Origin: Amphiura filiformis
Lineage: Eukaryota; Echinodermata; Ophiuroidea; Amphilepidida; Amphiuridae
Direction of reading: 5' to 3'
Assembly (NCBI RefSeq): GCF_039555335.1
Contig: NW_027305509.1
Location: 186,001 to 250,000, forward strand
DNA: 64,000 bases
Part shown: piece by piece, positions 40,707-52,446 of the stretch
Layout: each line of letters begins with the position of its first letter
How positions within the stretch are numbered: position 1 is the first letter of the stretch
Made by a program: the position numbers and the translations under genes
The notes under the pieces: generated by a model
What the model was told of the DNA's origin: nothing
What the model saw: only the letters and a program-made list of their open reading frames with translations
Databases searched by the model: none

Positions 40707-41994
40707 ATACATAAAACTGTAAAACGTTAATTCTAATAAAAAAAGTTTATTGGTCAGCATTAATCACTTGCAAGTGTTTTTTTTTTGTTATTTTAACGGG
40801 TGTAACCCCTCAAAGAGCCTTGTCGTGTTCCTGGCAGATGCTTAAAACAGCCAGCAATGTCAGTTCTATGTGCAAACTGTATGCTGTAGGTCCTATTTGA
40901 TCAACTATAGCAAAAATCAAAACCAAAACCACCTCCCTCCCTCCTTACTTTTCCAAAAAGATGGGGACGTGAAACGAATTTTTATTTTATGCGCCCTTTA
41001 TCATTCTATACCTACTGGTTAAAAAATAACTTAATATACCGTATGCATTCTAATAATAGAGAGTTTGCGGAAAGAAGTTACTTTAACTGGAACGGCAACT
41101 TCAGAAATATCGATTGGATTTCTTGCTCAAATTTACTCCAACGCGAACGTATGGTTGGTTACTGCAACAACAGCGTCTTGTCGAGCTTTGTCGCTTAAAC
41201 TCGGGACATGTGTATCAATGTGCGTTCAAAAGAAGAGCATGTGTAAGAGCTTGTAACCGAATACATCCAAATGTCTCTCTTTTGTTTAGTCAAGTGGTTA
41301 TTAGTCCCACTTCAAGACAAAAGACTCTACCTTAAGAGCTTCGTTTGAGTAAACATGAATGAACTCGCGATACCACTCAACATGGATTATGTCGGGACCC
41401 AGCGTTAATCTCCTTATCATATTATTTTGAAACTAGCTAGGCCCTATACGTTTCAATTAATATTCTTACGATAGTTATAGGCCTATATATATACATGTAT
41501 AATATTATTTAATAAAGGCTCGTCAGCTTTGTCAATTTCATATTCCAATTTACTTCGCAAAGCCTAATGAAATACATATTCTTTATTTCTTTCCCCTCCT
41601 GAATCTCTCTCCCCCTTCCCCTCCTGCTTCCCCTTCCCTACATTCTCCTTATTTTCCCCTCCTTCTCCCCTCTATCTGTACTCGCTCTCTCAAACTTGAC
41701 CCCTATAATTACCCACTGCACTCCTGTTTCCCCTCCACAGTGATTTTGTCAGGGTTTTTCTGTTAGGAGGGCGTGGGCCGATTCTCAAAGGGAAACGTTT
41801 TTACAAAAATGGGCTTAAAATGGCAGAAAAGGACCTAAAAGCGTAAAATATCACGGCGGTCAGCATCCAAAAGGGAAGGGTCAAGAAGACAAGACAAGAT
41901 GTCCCACGGGGGGGCCCCCCCCCCCCAGCAAAGCACTTCCCTGTCCACTTCCAATGCCCTCACTCTCCTCCTCCCTACCCCCTCTCTTACCAGG

Positions 41995-43300
41995 CACAAC
42001 CTAGCTCAATCCGAGTAAGTGCAAGGTGATGCAGGTTTGTTTCATGAGGGAACCACCTGTCCCTCCTAGTCTTCACATTGCTGGGATTGAGCTTGAGGTG
42101 GTGTCTGAGACTAAGCTCCTGGGACTGACTGTCCGGTCCAATCTTGGCTGGCAGTCTCAGGTTAACAATATGTGACCGTACAGCACGAATGAGCCGTAAA
42201 TGTCCTCAATTGTATTCTGAGTTACAGTGTAAAATGGGCATGAAGGTCGTATTCATAGGTACCTCAATTGGGTGCTACGTGTACCTCATTTAATGAGATA
42301 CACGTAGCACCAAATTGAAATACCTATGGATATGACCTTCATGCCCATTTTACACTGTAACTCAGATATGGTATCAAAAAGCAGTCGAAGGTTGTACATG
42401 CTCTCACGTCTCAAACGCTTTGGTGTTCCAACTGGTGACCTAGTCTCTGTTTATATTGGTTATGTTCGCCCAACATGTGAATATGCAGCCCCTGTCTGGC
42501 ATGGTAGTATTACCAACGACCAGGCACATCAATTAGAGCGCATCCAAAAGAGGGCTTGCCGCATTATCCTTGGTGCTAATTACTCATCCTACACAGATTC
42601 CCTTGACCAGTTGGAACTCCAAACCTTGAATGATAGAAGACTACATCTCTGTACACAGTTTGCTCAAAAATGTGTCGAATCTGATAGGTACTCAGAATGG
42701 TTTCCACACAATATGAGGACCCACAATATGACCCTTAGACAGTGCAATAAGTATCAGGTCCCCAGAACCAAAACAAAAAGATATGGGAACAGCTCAATAC
42801 CCTATCTCACTCATCTACTTAATTAGTGCATCTCATTATGTTCATATTCAGCTGGTGTGTTTTAATGATTTTATGACAGCATTTTTATCTTGATGTATTC
42901 AATTTGTTCCTTATAATTTGGCTGGTCCAGTTTAAATATGTGCAATATTTTGTTATGTTATTTATTAAATACTGCTTTATAAAATTAAATTCTATAGAGC
43001 ATCTGCGGTGTGTGTGGGTGTGTGTATATGGAGGGCTGATGGGGTGGGTGTGGGTGTATGTAAAGTGTGTGTGGCGATATAGGGGTGTGTGAGCTGTATG
43101 GGGGTGTGTGTGAGATTTTGCCTCAACAAGTGCAATTAATTTCTTTGAGTAATTTTTGGTGTTTTTATGTATATTTTATATGTGTTTTTTATGTCTTTTA
43201 ATGTAAACAATGCAAATGTAATATTTCATGTAATTTGGCCTACGGGCCACGAATTTGAAATAAATTTAATCTGAATCTGAATCTGAATCTGAATCTGAAA
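41995..43300 (+). mobile_element. LINE 3' end (CR1-like group) with (TCTGAA)n tail
   Basis: The frame starts at LNPSKCKVMQVCFMR (42005), continues TKLLGLTVRSNLGWQSQVNN M, is split by a hairpin MITE, and resumes VSKSSRRLYMLSRLKRFG, YVRPTCEYAAPVWHGS, QLERIQKRACRIILG to a stop near 42825. These are post-palm motifs of CR1/jockey-type reverse transcriptases. The 3' UTR ends GGCCTACGGGCCACGAATT and a TCTGAATCTGAATCTGAA tail. 5'-truncated; the C-terminal frame is otherwise open, so it is fairly young. Confidence 0.87.
42173..42365. mobile_element. Hairpin MITE inserted in the LINE, 5-bp ATATG duplication
   Basis: 193 bp, flanked by ATATG at 42168-42172 and 42366-42370. The arms CTGAGTTACAGTGTAAAATG / CATTTTACACTGTAACTCAG and CTACGTGTACCTCATTT / AATGAGATACACGTAG fold back almost completely; a ~45-base left extension lies outside the hairpin. 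Removing it with one ATATG rejoins the LINE reading frame exactly (QVNNM/VSKSS). A half copy is at 19048-19150. Confidence 0.88.
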
Positions 43301-43865
43301 ATGACATGTTTATATAAAAATGTTATGCACCTGCTTTACTCTTCCAGAAGTATCGTATACTGCTGGCTCAAGTAAAACCAGACCATTTTACGGGAACTTA
43401 ATCCCCTTGGCGTTGAAGTCAAGCTAAAAACTTGGTTCCGCAAGCTGATTTGGTGTACGCCATGAGCACACACAAAATTATATATCAAGTGTGACGTTTG
43501 GAACAAAAATTATTTTGATCTAATTCAATCAATAATTTTCAGCAACATGTCGCATGTTTTTTACCCAACCAAATTAGATTTCCAATAATTGGTCTATTAA
43601 CTGGATAATACATAAGTGGTAATTATGTAGTCTATGGGGAAATAGACAAACTATTGTTCTAAATTATGACGTATTTCATCATAATTTACGGCACACTATA
43701 GATTCTCGCGTTAACTTTAACTTCAAGCGGCTTTAATGGCAGAGTGGTTTTGAATACATAATCCTCTATAATCCTCTAGACGTTAAAGTTAAAGTTAAAG
43801 TAACTTCATTCCGCAAGGTCTCTAATAATTTACAAGTATAAACTTAAACCGTATGACTTTGTTTG

Positions 43866-43967
43866 CTATGGAATGAAGATTTTACTGGTATCAACATAGT
43901 AGTCAGGCCTGGGTGGTGGTGGCCGATGATTATGACGATGACGATGACGATGACGACGCTGATGAAC
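43866..43967 (-). CDS. MS4A-like gene coding exon 5 with stop
   Basis: Acceptor TGTTTGTTTTAG. Encodes [20 protein letters not shown] and [13 protein letters not shown], stop at 43866-43868. The His/Arg run comes from a (ATGACG)n-like simple repeat on the plus strand, so its length may vary. Confidence 0.8.
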   Translation of the reverse strand, partial: VHQRRHRHRHRHNHRPPPPRPDYYVDTSKIFIP

Positions 43968-46900
43968 CTAAAACAAACACACACACAAACAAAACAAAAG
44001 TATCAGGTAATTTTTGGTCATTTTAATCATTATAAAGTAACGTATATCGGTAATTCTGTTCCTTTCGGTTATGGCTTTTCCAGATCACTTGAGGACGAGA
44101 AAATAAAGAGTGCAAAAGCAGACAGCGCGAAAAACGAGGCAAGACACAAGGCAGAGTTCACTTTTTCTGTTTAAACTATCCCGAAATTTAACCAATATTA
44201 TGTCATAGTGGCGATGTGCGTCGCATCGACGATGACGTATTCTCGGTCAAATTGGCAAAGGATTTCGGGAATCACCAAATTGGTATCATGTGCGTTTATG
44301 GGGGGACGCGAGGCCACCGGGGTAAAAGCAGAGGTCGGCAAAATGGAAGGGCGGCAGAAGAAGAGACGATAACACCTTTATTCTCATTCTTAAACACTTC
44401 AATTCAAACATAAAATGTCCTAAAATACCCATTTTGTATCCAATTAAATCATTTTACAAGGAATTACCAATGGCTTAGAATCGATCAGTCCAGTCATTGT
44501 TATGCGCCTCCGATTGGTTCAAACAGCGAGTACGGGAATTACGTTGACGCGCATGTGCTGAAACGTATTAACATACGGCTTAGAACTAATAAGATTGCAG
44601 AAACTTTCTGGGAACTTTCTCAAGTGTTTAAGAATCCATTTTTCATGCTGATTCTAAATATGGTATTGGTAATGCAAATTTGCAGTTACGAAATTTGTGA
44701 ACTTGGAGAAGATTAACTAAATGTCCAAAGACTTACCACTACAACTTGTTCTTGTTGTGGGAAGCAATCGCATCCACTCCGACGCATTGCAAAGATCCAA
44801 CCACACGTAGCTACGATGATCTCAACACCCGCTATCACTGCAGCGGCTATGTGCATGAATTCAGCAAGCCTCTGAAACAGAGTGAGAAAAAAACAAAATA
44901 TATATAAAATACATTGCTATAAAGAAATATTAAACAAAACGATTATGAAAAAGACTATCACAAAAGACACAAAAGCTGGCTCCAAGACTTATTAATCGTA
45001 AGAGAGATAAGAATGTTATATGATCATTCACGTATCACCGATATTTCTAATGGCACTTTAACATCTGCAAGTAAAAGCCATGTTAAGGCTATGTTAGTAA
45101 AAAGTGCGTTATTAATATGTTGAAGATGCTTTAATATTTATTTTCATCTAGTTTAGCCTATTACAGAGATCAGGCCTTCAAGCCCGCCTTCAAGCTGCAG
45201 GTTAATAATCTTGACATGAGTACTAAATTTTTGCGCCACAATTAGCTAATGTCTATGTAACGTTTTGACGCAAATAATGTTCATACATCTCAACAAAATT
45301 ACATTATCCTAATTCTATCACTTTTTCATCACGTACGGTGCTAATATAGGCCTAAGGAAATTGTTCAGCATCAAACTTTAATCTATTTCAATCGGTGTTG
45401 TGCCACAAAAAGTAAAAATAGCAAAGGTAATACCAATCTACGAAAAAGAAGATTCTGAAGTATTTTTTAATTACCGCCCGATTTCGGTACTACCTTGTTT
45501 TTCGAAGATACTTGAAAGACTAGTGTTTAACTGATGTATTGCGTATATAGATAGTAACAAAATACTTAATGATAAGCAGTTTGGTTTTCGAAACAACTAT
45601 TCTACATACATGGCAATAACACAACTAGTTGATAAAATTAATTATGCCGTTGAAAGAAATGAAACCACAATCGGAATATTTTTAGACCTCTCCAAAGCCT
45701 TTGACACTATTAACCATTATTAACTCATAAATTGGAACACTATGATTTTCGCGGTATCGTACTTGAGTGGTTGTACACCTAATTATACTAGCCGTCGTTT
45801 TATCTTTTCAGTTTCTGTTTCCGTATCCGTAATAGTTTTTGTAAGTCATTGTTATTCTGAAGTGGTAGTCTCCCAGGTATGACCAATCTTTTATTCTAGC
45901 CTTTTGTTAGTTACTGAAAATTTGAAGCTCGTGAATTTCAGTTTTCGTTTTGGTAAGTTATATTGATTTTTACATAAAACCTTGAGATGTGCGGTTGGGT
46001 GCCAATCTAGACAAAAGAAGAGTCTAAATTTTACGGTCCTAAATTCGCGGTAAATTGTACGGCTTCAATTGACTTGTGTTTGGTGTATATGCACTTACGC
46101 CTAGACGTAAGTGGCTCGTAAAAAAAGTCTTGCATTGAAATATATACTAACCATGTTGCCAAGTTATAAGCAAAAGTCTTTCATATTGGCGATGAAACGA
46201 GCGTCTAAAATCTCCCAATGAGGCGCGTACAAGTGGTGATTTGGTAATCATATTTTATATTGAAATGCAATACAAAAGAATTTGCATTGGAGCAAAGATA
46301 ATGTATTCTATTCATGGCAAGCTAATCTGATAATTTGTTGGGCCTATATGCAAGACTGGGGTTTATTTTAAATGTTTATTTTTGCAGAGCTTATTTTCAG
46401 TCATGGATCATACTGATAAATTTCGAGAGGGGGTGGGAGGGAGGGAGGGAGATACTTAAGTTGAGACTGAACAAGCGAGAGTGGGAGGGGTGAGGAAGAA
46501 AGAGAGAGGGAGAGACGGAAAGACTAGTAAGAGAAGAACTCGAGAGGAGAGAGTAGGGACGGGGGACGGGGAGGGAGTGGGGAGACTGATCAGGGGGGGG
46601 GGGCAGGAGGAAGCAAAATAGGAGATAGACATTGATACGAGGGAAGGGCGACACTGTGGCCCTGCACAAGTGCATTGGGGTGCGATATGCTCATAAGCGG
46701 GCCTTTTGTGATTTTAGAGCTTATTTTCAACGTTTTTACAGAAAAAAGTGGACTTTGTCATTCGGATTGGCATGCATCAAAGACGAGAGGGCGCTAGGCC
46801 ATTAAAAACAGCGGTGTTATCTCTCCCGCTTTTATTGACATAAGCAACTGCCTCTTTTGAAATAAGCTGATTGGTACTTCAAAGTTAACAATGAACTCAT

Positions 46901-49900
46901 GTTACAGTAAACTTACTAAATCCCTTGCGTTTTCGTATCTGAACAATAGACTTACGGAAACTGAAAAGATACAACGAGCCTAGGTACACTTACATCAAAG
47001 CAATCCCACGAGCTTCCATCATAGGGATAGCTACAGGTTTCATACTCATCTTGATGGTAAGACGCTGCTATGCTCTCCCATACGATCTGAACTACTGCTA
47101 GTATGCAAGCCAGAATGCACATTATCATGTACGTCGTGATCTGCATGACAAAAGACAAACGGTAACGTAGTAGATAGATTCGTGATATTGCTGTCCAAAG
47201 ACAACGTTTAATAATATCCATTAAGGTAATATCCAGAGCTATACACATTGGCAATGGATTAGGTGGTAAGACCACATCGGTTGGCAGAGCTATATCCGAT
47301 GGTATTCCTAGAAGTGGTAAAACTATAATACTAGTAATGTGAGAAGTGGTAAAACTACATTGTTTGGCAGAGTTATATAAAATGGCATTGCATGAAGTGG
47401 TAAAACTACATTGTTTGGCAGAGTTATATCAAGTGGTATTGCAAGAAGTGGTAAAACTACATTGTTTGGCAGAGTTATATACGATGGCATTGCAAGAAGT
47501 GGTAAAACTACATTGTTTGGCAGAGTTATATATAATGGCATTGCAAGAAGTGGTAAAACTACATTGTTTGGCAGAGTTATATATAATGGCATTGCAAGAA
47601 GTGGTAAAACTACATTGTTTGGCAGACTTATTATACAATGGTATTGCAAGAAGTGGTAAAACTACATTGTTTGGCAGAGTTATATCAAGTGGTATTGCAC
47701 GAAGTTGTAAAACTACATTGTTTGACAGAGTTATATATAATGGCATTGCAAGAAGTGGTAAAACTACATTGTTTGGCAGAGTTATATAATGGTATTTCAG
47801 GAAGTGTTAAACTGCATTGTTTGGCAGCGTTATATACAATGGCATTGCAAGAAGTGGTAAAATTACATTGTTTGACAGAGTTATATACAATGGTATTGCA
47901 AGAAGTGGTAAAACTAGATTGTTTGGCAGAGTTATATATAATGGCATTGCAAGAAGTGGTAAAACTACATTGTTTGACAGAGTTGTATACAATGGCATTG
48001 CAAGAAGTGGTAAAACTACATTGTTTGACAGAGTTATATATATACAATGGCATTGCAGGACGTGGTAAAACTAGATTGTTTGGCAGAGTTATATATAATG
48101 GCATTGCAAGAAGTGGTAAAACTACATTGTTTGACAGAGTTGTATACAATGGCATTGCCAGAAGTGGTAAAACTACATTGTTTGACAGAGTTATATATAA
48201 TGGCATTGCAAGAAGTGGTAAAACTACATTGTTTGGCAGAGTTATATACAATGGCATTGCAGGAAGTGGTAAAACCACATTGTTTGGCAGAATTATATAC
48301 AATGGCATTGCAAGAAGTGGTAAAACTACATTGTGTGGCAGAGTTATATAAAATGGCATTGCAAGAAGTGGTAAAACTACATTGTTTGACAGAGTTATAT
48401 ACAATGGCATTGCAAGAAGTGGTAAAACTACATTGTTTGACAGAGTTATATAATACAATGGCATTGCAGGAAGTGGTAAAACTACATTGTTTGGCAGAGT
48501 TATATACAACAGTATTGCAAGAAGTGGTAAAACGACATTGTTTGGCAGAGTTATATGTAATAATATTGCAAGAAGTGGCAAAACTACATTGTTTGGCAGA
48601 GTTATATATAATTGATGTTGTGAAGCGTCATCTGAAGACAGCTGACATGGATGTTGATACATGGGAGGCGAAAGCTAGTGACCGGGTCAATTGGAGGAAG
48701 AAGATCCACGATGCTGGGAAAACAGTGGAGCGGAAGCGAAAGGAGAAGTACCTTGAAGGATGGAGAAAGAGACACCCATCAGCTTCGACAACTGTGCCTT
48801 CATCGAACTCGATGGGCAGCCGATGATGATGATGATATAATGGCATTGCAAGAAGTGGTAAAACTACATTGTTTGGCAGAGTTATATACAACGGCTTTGC
48901 AAGAAGTAGTAAAACTACATTGTTTGACAGAGTTATATATAATGGCATTGCAAGAAGTAATAAAACTACATTGTTTGGCAGAGTTATATACAACGGCTTT
49001 GCAAGAAGTAGTAAAACTACATTGTTTGGCAGAGTTATATATAATGGCATTGCAAGAAGTGGTAAAACTACATTGTTTGGCAGAGTTATATACAACGGCT
49101 TTGCAAGAAGTAGTAAAACTACATTGTTTGACAGAGTTATATATAATGGCATTACAAGAAGTAATAAAACTACATTGTTTGGCAGAGTTATATATAATGG
49201 CATTGCAAGAAGTGGTAAAACTACATTGTTTGGCAGAGTTATATATGGCATTGCAAGAAGTGGCAAAACTACATTGTTTGGCAGAGTTATATACAATGGT
49301 ATTGCAAGAAGTGGTAAAACTACATTGCTTGACAGAGTTATATACAACGGTATTGCAAAAAAAGTGGTAAAATGACATTGTTTGGCAGAGTTATATATGG
49401 CATTGCAAGAAGTGGCAAAACTACATTGTTTGGCAGAGTTATATACAATGGTATTGCAAGAAGTGGTAAAACTACATTGCTTGACAGAGTTATATACAAC
49501 GGTATTGCAAGAAGTGGTAAAACTACATTGTTTGACAGAGTTATATATAATGGTATTGCAAGAAGTGGTAAAACTACATTGTTTGGCAGAGTGATATACA
49601 ATGGCATTGCAAGAAGTGGTAAAACTACATTGTTTGACAGAGTTATATAATGGCATTGCAAGAAGTGGTAAAACTACATTGTTTGACAGAGTTATATATA
49701 ATGGCATTGCAAGAAGTGGTAAAACTACATTGTTTGGCAGAGTTATATACAATGGTATTGCAAGAAGTGGTAAAACTACATAGTTTGGCAGAGTTATATG
49801 TAATAATATTGCAAGAAGTGGTAAAACTACATTGTTTGATAGAGTTATATATAATGGTATTGATAAAACTACATTGTTTGGCAGAGTATTATACAATGGT

Positions 49901-51976
49901 ATTGCAAGAAGTGGTAAAACTACATTGTTTGGCAGAGTTGTATGTAATAATATTGCAAGAAGTGGCAAAACTACATTGTTTGACAGAGTTATATTTAATG
50001 GTATTGCAAGAAGTGGTAAAACTACATTGTTTGGCAGAGTTATATACAATGGTATTGCAAGAAGTGGTAAAACTACATTGTTTGGCAGAGTTATATATAA
50101 TGGCATAGCAAGAAGTGGTAAAACTACATTGTTTGGCAGAGTTATATATAATTGATGTTGTGAAGCGTCATCTGAAGACAGCTGACATGGATGTTGATAC
50201 ATGGGAGACGAAAGCTAGTGACCGGGTCAATTGGAGGAAGAAGATCCACGATGCTGGGAAAACAGTGGAGCGGAAGCGAAAGGAGAAGTACCTTGAAGGA
50301 TGGAGAAAGAGACACCCATCAGCTTCGACAACTGTGCCTTCATCGAACTCGATGGGCAGCCGATGATGATGATGATATAATGGCATTGCAAGAAGTGGTA
50401 AAACTATATTGTTTGGCAGAGTTATATACAATGGTATTGCAGGAAGTGGTAAAACTACATAGTTTGGCATATGTAATAATATTGCAAGAAGTGGTAAAAC
50501 TACATTGTTTGACAGAGTTATATATAATGGTATTGCAAGAAGTGGTAAAACTACATTGTTTGACAGAGTTATATAATGGTATTGCAAGAAGTGGTAAAAC
50601 TACATTGTTTGGCAGAGTTATATACAATGGTATTGCAAGAAGTGGTAAAACTACATTGTTTGACAGAGTTATATACAATGGTATTGTAAGATGTGGTAAA
50701 ACTACATTGTTTGACAGAGTTATATACAATGGTATTGCAAGAAGTGGTAAAACTACATTCCCTCATTTCAAATCTTTAGTTTTGGTTTCTCTTTTGTTCA
50801 GAAACCAAAAATCAAGGGATTAAAAACTAGAGCAGATCTGGTCTGCAATCATAACACTATTATGCTGGGAAGACACGGTATAGGGTATATAACCAGAAGT
50901 TTTAGAAACAATAATGCTACAATACGTACCATTGCTCGTTTTCGGATACATAAGTTTGCTAGTCCTACTAAACCAGTCAACAGGAACTGGAAGACAAAAA
51001 ACACATGATGACAGGTTAAAAAATGCCTCTTTATTATAAAAAAGAAATAATACGGTTAATTTCTTGAAAAAATCAAATGAACTCGAATAGCCTCTAATTA
51101 ACTATGCAGATTAAAATTAGCAAAATGCTTAACGTAATATACTTCTATTTTACTTGTACTACATAAAGTACCATGTCTCAGCTACATAGTCCTTATAGAT
51201 ACTTAGCAAATTAACTTTGCATAATTGGGAGTATGTAATTACATCTTTGGCCTCGCTTTCAGTTTTTTGCTCGGCCTAATTGTAGTTAGCAGAGACACGC
51301 CGCCAACGGCAACGAAGTGGTCAATTACGAAAAAGGTGTATAGGAGCCAAAATATGACAATTGGGTTTTTGTTTAAAAATCTTTTGCCCCTGCGGTTTTT
51401 TTGGGTTTTTTAACTATAATAAAACTCTTCTATATGGTTGCCAAACTGCTCTACAGTATCTTGCTTAAATTGTCAAAAAGTTGCTGAAGAAAAAAATAAA
51501 AAATGGGTCATTTAGCCCAAAAGTGTGTGTGCGTGTGAGGAGGCATATCGTGCCCCCTAGGATTGACGCCCGCGCTTATGGGTACACCATCGCTTACTTT
51601 TACATTTAAAATGCTTGAGCAGTATACCAAAAATATAGATATGTGTTGCTGTTGTTCTTCTTTTGTTTGTTTGTTGTTGTTTTCTTTGTGTGTTCGGGTT
51701 TTTTTTCATTGGGTTATTTGTTGGTTGTTGTTGTTGTTTTTTTGTTTATTTGTTGTTCTTAATGCAACTTACCATAGCACCAGCCCATATGGGCATCCCG
51801 ATAGGTGACTTATCCGTGCCATACTCCTCTAATACTACAACAGTACCGAATATAATAGACACGATGCCAATGATGACTTGTAATGCACCTGTTGTACCGA
51901 TAAAGCAATTCCACGTATGACATAAGGGATCCCTCGATGATGAGTGGTATGTCGTCCTTCTGTCTTCGTAATGCAT
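43866..51976 (-). CDS. MS4A/CD20-like four-transmembrane protein, five coding exons
   Basis: Coding exons (plus coordinates, 5' to 3' on the minus strand) 51773-51976, 50930-50986, 46994-47140, 44737-44871 and 43866-43967, all junctions phase 0 and GT-AG, give 214 residues. Hydrophobic spans: about 26-48 ([19 protein letters not shown]), 62-82 ([18 protein letters not shown]), 90-107 ([18 protein letters not shown]) and 143-165 ([19 protein letters not shown]). The GALQ.IIGI opening and PIWAG....SG/TG second span are the CD20-like (MS4A) signature, and the length is typical. The second extracellular loop carries Cys123 and Cys134, likely a disulfide. The cytoplasmic tail has CDC, an alternating HRHRHRH run, PPPP and PDYY. 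MS4A proteins modulate membrane receptors and ion flux; the role here is unknown. Intron 2 holds the large 51-bp array. Confidence 0.88.
44374..44600. repeat. Repeat shared with kinase intron 7
   Basis: CACCTTTATTCTCATTCT, ACACTTC.ATTCAAA and TTTTACAAGGAATTACC occur in the same order here and at 27354-27475. Interspersed repeat in MS4A-like intron 4; no coding sense. Confidence 0.6.
44737..44871 (-). CDS. MS4A-like gene coding exon 4
   Basis: Acceptor CTCTGTTTCAG, donor GTAAGTC. Encodes [20 protein letters not shown] and [17 protein letters not shown]: span 4 and the start of the C-terminal tail. Confidence 0.88.
45395..45780 (+). mobile_element. LINE reverse transcriptase fragment (CR1-like group)
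   Basis: [59 protein letters not shown] and [18 protein letters not shown] are RT blocks 1-3 in order, including NYRPISLLP and the FLDLSKAFD catalytic region. At least one stop after ERLVFN and a shift near TINH. It lies in MS4A-like intron 3, antisense to the gene. Confidence 0.87.
46425..46620. repeat. Purine-rich tract
   Basis: Mostly G and A on the plus strand for about 200 bases (GGGAGGGAGGGAGA, GAGAGAGGGAGAGACGG, a run of 11 G) with few pyrimidine breaks. In MS4A-like intron 3, so the transcript is pyrimidine-rich there. Confidence 0.85.
46994..47140 (-). CDS. MS4A-like gene coding exon 3
   Basis: Acceptor CTTTTGTCATGCAG, donor GTAAGTGTAC. Encodes span 3 and the extracellular loop with [13 protein letters not shown]. 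Confidence 0.88.
48611..48838 (+). mobile_element. LINE C-terminal fragment within the 51-bp array, copy 1
   Basis: Encodes [40 protein letters not shown] and [20 protein letters not shown], a stop, and a (TGATGATGA) tail. The DTWE..A.DR..WR pattern is the extreme C-terminus of RTE-like LINEs. It splits one 51-bp unit in its TATATA part. Confidence 0.75.
50151..50378 (+). mobile_element. LINE C-terminal fragment within the 51-bp array, copy 2
   Basis: Nearly identical to 48611-48838 (I see one difference, GGGAGGCG against GGGAGACG), offset by exactly 1540 bp and at the same position within a unit. So the LINE piece entered once and was then copied with about 26 flanking units. Confidence 0.85.
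50930..50986 (-). CDS. MS4A-like gene coding exon 2
   Basis: 57 bases; acceptor TTTTTTGTCTTCCAG, donor GTACGTATTG. Encodes [19 protein letters not shown], the rest of span 2 and a basic intracellular turn. Confidence 0.85.
51773..51976 (-). CDS. MS4A-like gene coding exon 1
   Basis: ATG at 51976-51974. Encodes 68 residues: cytoplasmic [19 protein letters not shown], span 1, short loop [12 protein letters not shown] and the start of span 2 (MPIWAGAM). Donor GTAAGTTGC. A TTTTCAAG directly before the ATG could be an acceptor, in which case the 5' UTR is in a separate exon. Confidence 0.85.
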
Positions 51977-52125
51977 CTTGAAAACGCTTATTAATTGATC
52001 TATTGATTATAGATTAGTTCTGAAATGCAATCAAAACAAACATAAATTTGACGTTCAAGATTGTCCCGAAATGCAAAAGATTGCAAAAGAGGGCAAATTT
52101 ATCCCGTTCATAAAGTGCCTACACG

Positions 52126-52446
52126 CAGTGGCGTAGCTGCCGGGGGAGGGGGGGCAAAATTTGCCTATTTGGGCCCCCGCCCCCTAGTGCAAGGAAAAAA
52201 GAGAAAAAAGGAGGGCGAAAGAGGAAAAAGAGAGAGAGAGAGAGGGAAGAGGGGGAGGAGGGGAGAGATGGGGAATCCATGCGATATGCAATACCACACG
52301 ATTATTATCAAGAAGCCTGGCAAAAATTGTCTATTTGGGCCCCCGCCCCCTCTCCCCCCCCCCCAAGTGCAGGGAAATTTGGTGGATTTGGGGCCCCGCC
52401 CCATACAGACTTGCCCCCCGAAAAAATCCCAGCTACGCCGCTGCCT
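52126..52446. mobile_element. GCAGTGGCGTAGCTGCCGG foldback MITE
   Basis: Left end GCAGTGGCGTAGCTGCCGGG, right end CCCAGCTACGCCGCTGC, with two inner segments GCAAAATTTGCCTATTTGGG and GCAAAAATTGTCTATTTGGG in direct order separated by a purine-rich stretch. Upstream of the MS4A-like gene. Confidence 0.8.

Larger units (their letters stand above)
47250..50760. repeat. 51-bp minisatellite array in MS4A-like intron 2, ~58 units
   Basis: Unit GCATTGCAAGAAGTGGTAAA, ACTACATTGTTTGGCAGAGT, TATATATAATG = 51 bp. Units at the left edge (47250-47340) are clearly more diverged than the centre. Since 51 is 17 codons and the unit lacks stops in several frames, long open frames appear on both strands (plus: [16 protein letters not shown] or [15 protein letters not shown]; minus: [17 protein letters not shown]). 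Internal variants (ACAACGGCTTT, TTTGACAG) define higher-order patterns. Two LINE pieces sit in it at 48611 and 50151. Confidence 0.95.

Noticed and set aside
47685-50202. Open frames of 325 and 524 codons on the minus strand, and 237-259 codons on plus
   Set aside because: The 51-bp unit is a multiple of three without stops, so long frames are automatic; the array lies in an intron of the MS4A-like gene. Kept only as an observation.
47341-50760. Possible CRISPR array
   Set aside because: Units are contiguous with no unique spacers and the host is an animal.
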